From DASUMP01 sp036277635 (GTDB lineage: Bacteria > Actinomycetota > Acidimicrobiia > IMCC26256 > PALSA-610), in NCBI GenBank assembly GCA_036277635.1, contig DASUMP010000257.1:1-6833 (forward strand): a DNA stretch of 6,833 bases, in the 5' to 3' direction. Of the stretch, positions 5,341-6,833 are shown piece after piece. The first letter of the stretch is position 1. Each line of letters opens with the position of its first letter. Made by a program: the position numbers and the translations under genes. The notes beneath the pieces were generated by a model that saw only the letters and a program-made list of their open reading frames with translations, did no database searches and had not been told where the DNA came from.

Positions 5341-6833
5341 TTCACCAGCGCTTCGGGCAACGGCTCGGAGTGCACGACGGTCAGGGTCTTCGTGGCCCGT
5401 GTGATCGTCACGTAGAGCAGCCGCAGTCCTGAACGATCGGGCGCGACGAGCCGCGCGGGCTCCACCACCACGACGTGGTCGAACTCGAGTCCCTTCGCGT
5501 CGGTTGCGTCGAGCACGGCGACGGGCGCGTCGAGGGCCTCCACCGTGTCGGCGACCGCGCCGAGATCGGCGAGCTCGGCCACGAACGCGTCGTGCAGTGC
5601 ACGGGGCGCGATCACGGCGACGGTTCCGGTCTTGGCGCGCGCGGCGCGCACCCGGTGCGCGGCGGCGCGCACCCGGGCGTCGTTGGCGACGGCGAGGAAC
5701 TCGGGAGCGATGCCGACCCGGCGCACCGACGCCGACGGAACGACCGTCGGGGCCGCGACCGCGAGCAGCCGGTTGGCGACGTCCATGATCTCGGCGGGGG
5801 TGCGGTAGTTGACCGTGAGGTTCGCGAAACGCGGCGGGACCTGGCGCGGGATGTGGGCGAGGATGTCGGACCAGGCCGCGAGCGCGCCCGGACGGCTGGC
5901 CTGGCCGGGGTCGCCGACGAGGGTCATCGATCCCGACGGGCAGCGCCGAGCGAGCATGCGCCACTGCATCGCGGTGAGGTCTTGTGCTTCGTCGACGAGG
6001 ACGTGGCCGAACGTGCGGGGCTCGCTGCGCCCGTCGCCGTTGCTGGAACCGGGGTCGGCGTAGCGCTGCGCGAGCGTCGCGGCGTCGGTGAGGCCGTGGA
6101 GTCCGAGCTCGTCGATGACCGCCGACGCGCTGTCGAGCGCGTCTTGGTCGACGTGACGGACGCGCCGGCGGGGACGCGCGTCTTCGACCGGTCCGAGCAG
6201 CGCGTCGGCTTCGTCGACGAGGGCGACGTCGGCGTCGGTCCACGGCGCGTCGTCGAGCTCGCTGCGCCGGGCGCGGTGCAGCAGCTCCTGTTCCGACTCC
6301 GCCAAGATGCCCTCGGCGGCGGAGCGTACGAGGGCGCGGAACCCGAACAGATCGTTCACGAGCTCGGCGCCCGACAGCACCGGCCAGATGCGTTCGAGGA
6401 TCTCGTGCACCTCGGGACGACGTCGGAGTCGCGTGCGCAGCTCCGCACTCCAGTCCTCGGGCGGACTCTCGCCGCGCGCGAGTGCACTCGCGATCGCGGG
6501 GTCGACGGTGGCCAGGGTGAGCTCGCCGCCGTCGGGGTCGCCCCGCTGTTCGGCGTCGAGGCGACTCGCGCGGTACGAGCGCGTCGCGGCCCCGTGGTAG
6601 CGCTCGACCAGCACGTCGAGGACGCGACGCTCGAGGAACAGGCGCTTGGCGTTGTGCGTGCCTCGGCGTCGTCGCGCCTGGGTGACGACGCGCGCGGAGT
6701 CGCGACGCGAGAAGCGGATCCGGAGCCCGTCGAGGAGGAAGGTCGCGTCGGCGCGCAGCGGTCGTTCGCGGTCGGCGGCCGCGCGCGCGATGACCTGCGC
6801 CATGCGGGCGTCGCCCTTCAGGGTGGCGAGCGG
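5328..6833 (-). CDS. helR: HelD/HelR-like RNA polymerase recycling motor ATPase (C-terminal part; 5' end outside window)
   Basis: The frame is open to the window edge and gives the last 501 residues; the Walker A motif must lie upstream, outside the window. Superfamily 1 (UvrD/HelD) motifs appear in order: VDEAQD with DEAQD at 281-285 (Walker B), LVGDPGQ near 306-311 (motif III), NYRTP at 342-346 (motif IV), AKGLEFD at about 446-452 (motif V) and YVTITRAT at 474-481 with the arginine finger Arg479 (motif VI). HelD-type context includes LKGDARMAQVIARA at the start, WTDADVALVDEADALLG, MQWRMLARRCPS, and the C-terminal VVVEPARL and EPLPEAL. Proteins of this family bind RNA polymerase and release it from stalled nucleic acid complexes; actinobacterial HelR members also give rifampicin tolerance. 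A generic UvrD-like DNA helicase is the alternative. No promoter is visible because the 5' end is missing. Confidence 0.85.
   Translation of the reverse strand, partial: PLATLKGDARMAQVIARAAADRERPLRADATFLLDGLRIRFSRRDSARVVTQARRRRGTHNAKRLFLERRVLDVLVERYHGAATRSYRASRLDAEQRGDPDGGELTLATVDPAIASALARGESPPEDWSAELRTRLRRRPEVHEILERIWPVLSGAELVNDLFGFRALVRSAAEGILAESEQELLHRARRSELDDAPWTDADVALVDEADALLGPVEDARPRRRVRHVDQDALDSASAVIDELGLHGLTDAATLAQRYADPGSSNGDGRSEPRTFGHVLVDEAQDLTAMQWRMLARRCPSGSMTLVGDPGQASRPGALAAWSDILAHIPRQVPPRFANLTVNYRTPAEIMDVANRLLAVAAPTVVPSASVRRVGIAPEFLAVANDARVRAAAHRVRAARAKTGTVAVIAPRALHDAFVAELADLGAVADTVEALDAPVAVLDATDAKGLEFDHVVVVEPARLVAPDRSGLRLLYVTITRATKTLTVVHSEPLPEALVNVSR
5641..5676. repeat. Two tandem-like 15-bp direct repeats, 21-bp period, within helR
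   Basis: GCGGCGCGCACCCGG occurs at 5641-5655 and again at 5662-5676. The 21-base period is exactly seven codons, so the reading frame is kept, and on the minus strand it encodes the near-repeat RVRAAAH / RVRAARA in an Ala/Arg-rich, probably helical, segment. It most likely reflects a small in-frame duplication or GC-rich codon bias rather than a regulatory element. Confidence 0.55.

Noticed and set aside
5038..6243. A 401-codon minus-strand open frame overlapping the HelR-like gene
   Set aside because: It is an Arg-rich out-of-frame reading; the overlapping frame ending at 5328 carries all the SF1 ATPase motifs.

Overview
The window is a very GC-rich, gene-dense piece of a bacterial chromosome, almost certainly from an actinobacterium. 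The strong G/C preference at third codon positions, the HelD/HelR-type motor ATPase, the L27 that begins directly with a short Ser-Lys-rich arm, and an RNase E whose catalytic core sits behind a long Arg-rich and acidic N-terminal tail all fit Actinomycetota. The gene order and the L27 N-terminus would suit a deep branch such as Acidimicrobiia, but this placement is an inference and not proven by the sequence.

Layout. Plus strand, 2-5338: five genes in a tight head-to-tail series. They are a B12-binding-type radical SAM protein (start just outside the window), its partner DUF2344 protein (4-base GTGA overlap), RNase E/G (its start lies 77 bases inside the DUF2344 reading frame), then after a 54-base gap ribosomal protein L21 (rplU) and, 6 bases later, L27 (rpmA). 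Minus strand, 5328-6833: the C-terminal 501 residues of a HelD/HelR-like superfamily 1 ATPase, which converges on rpmA and overlaps its 3' end by 11 bases. There is no gene-free stretch of more than 54 bases.

How the genes relate. RNase E, L21 and L27 are core RNA-decay and large-subunit ribosome components and are neighbours in many actinobacteria. The radical SAM/DUF2344 pair is a widely conserved twosome of unknown function, and here it is physically coupled to the RNA/ribosome genes. The converging HelR-like protein, if correctly assigned, clears stalled RNA polymerase, so the whole window centres on RNA synthesis, RNA turnover and translation. obgE, the usual neighbour after rpmA, is not present at that position.

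I see no mobile element, CRISPR array, tRNA or rRNA, and no defence or biosynthetic cassette. The most interesting unexplained content is the uncharacterised radical SAM/DUF2344 pair and its position. The rest is mostly housekeeping with some unusual gene overlaps.
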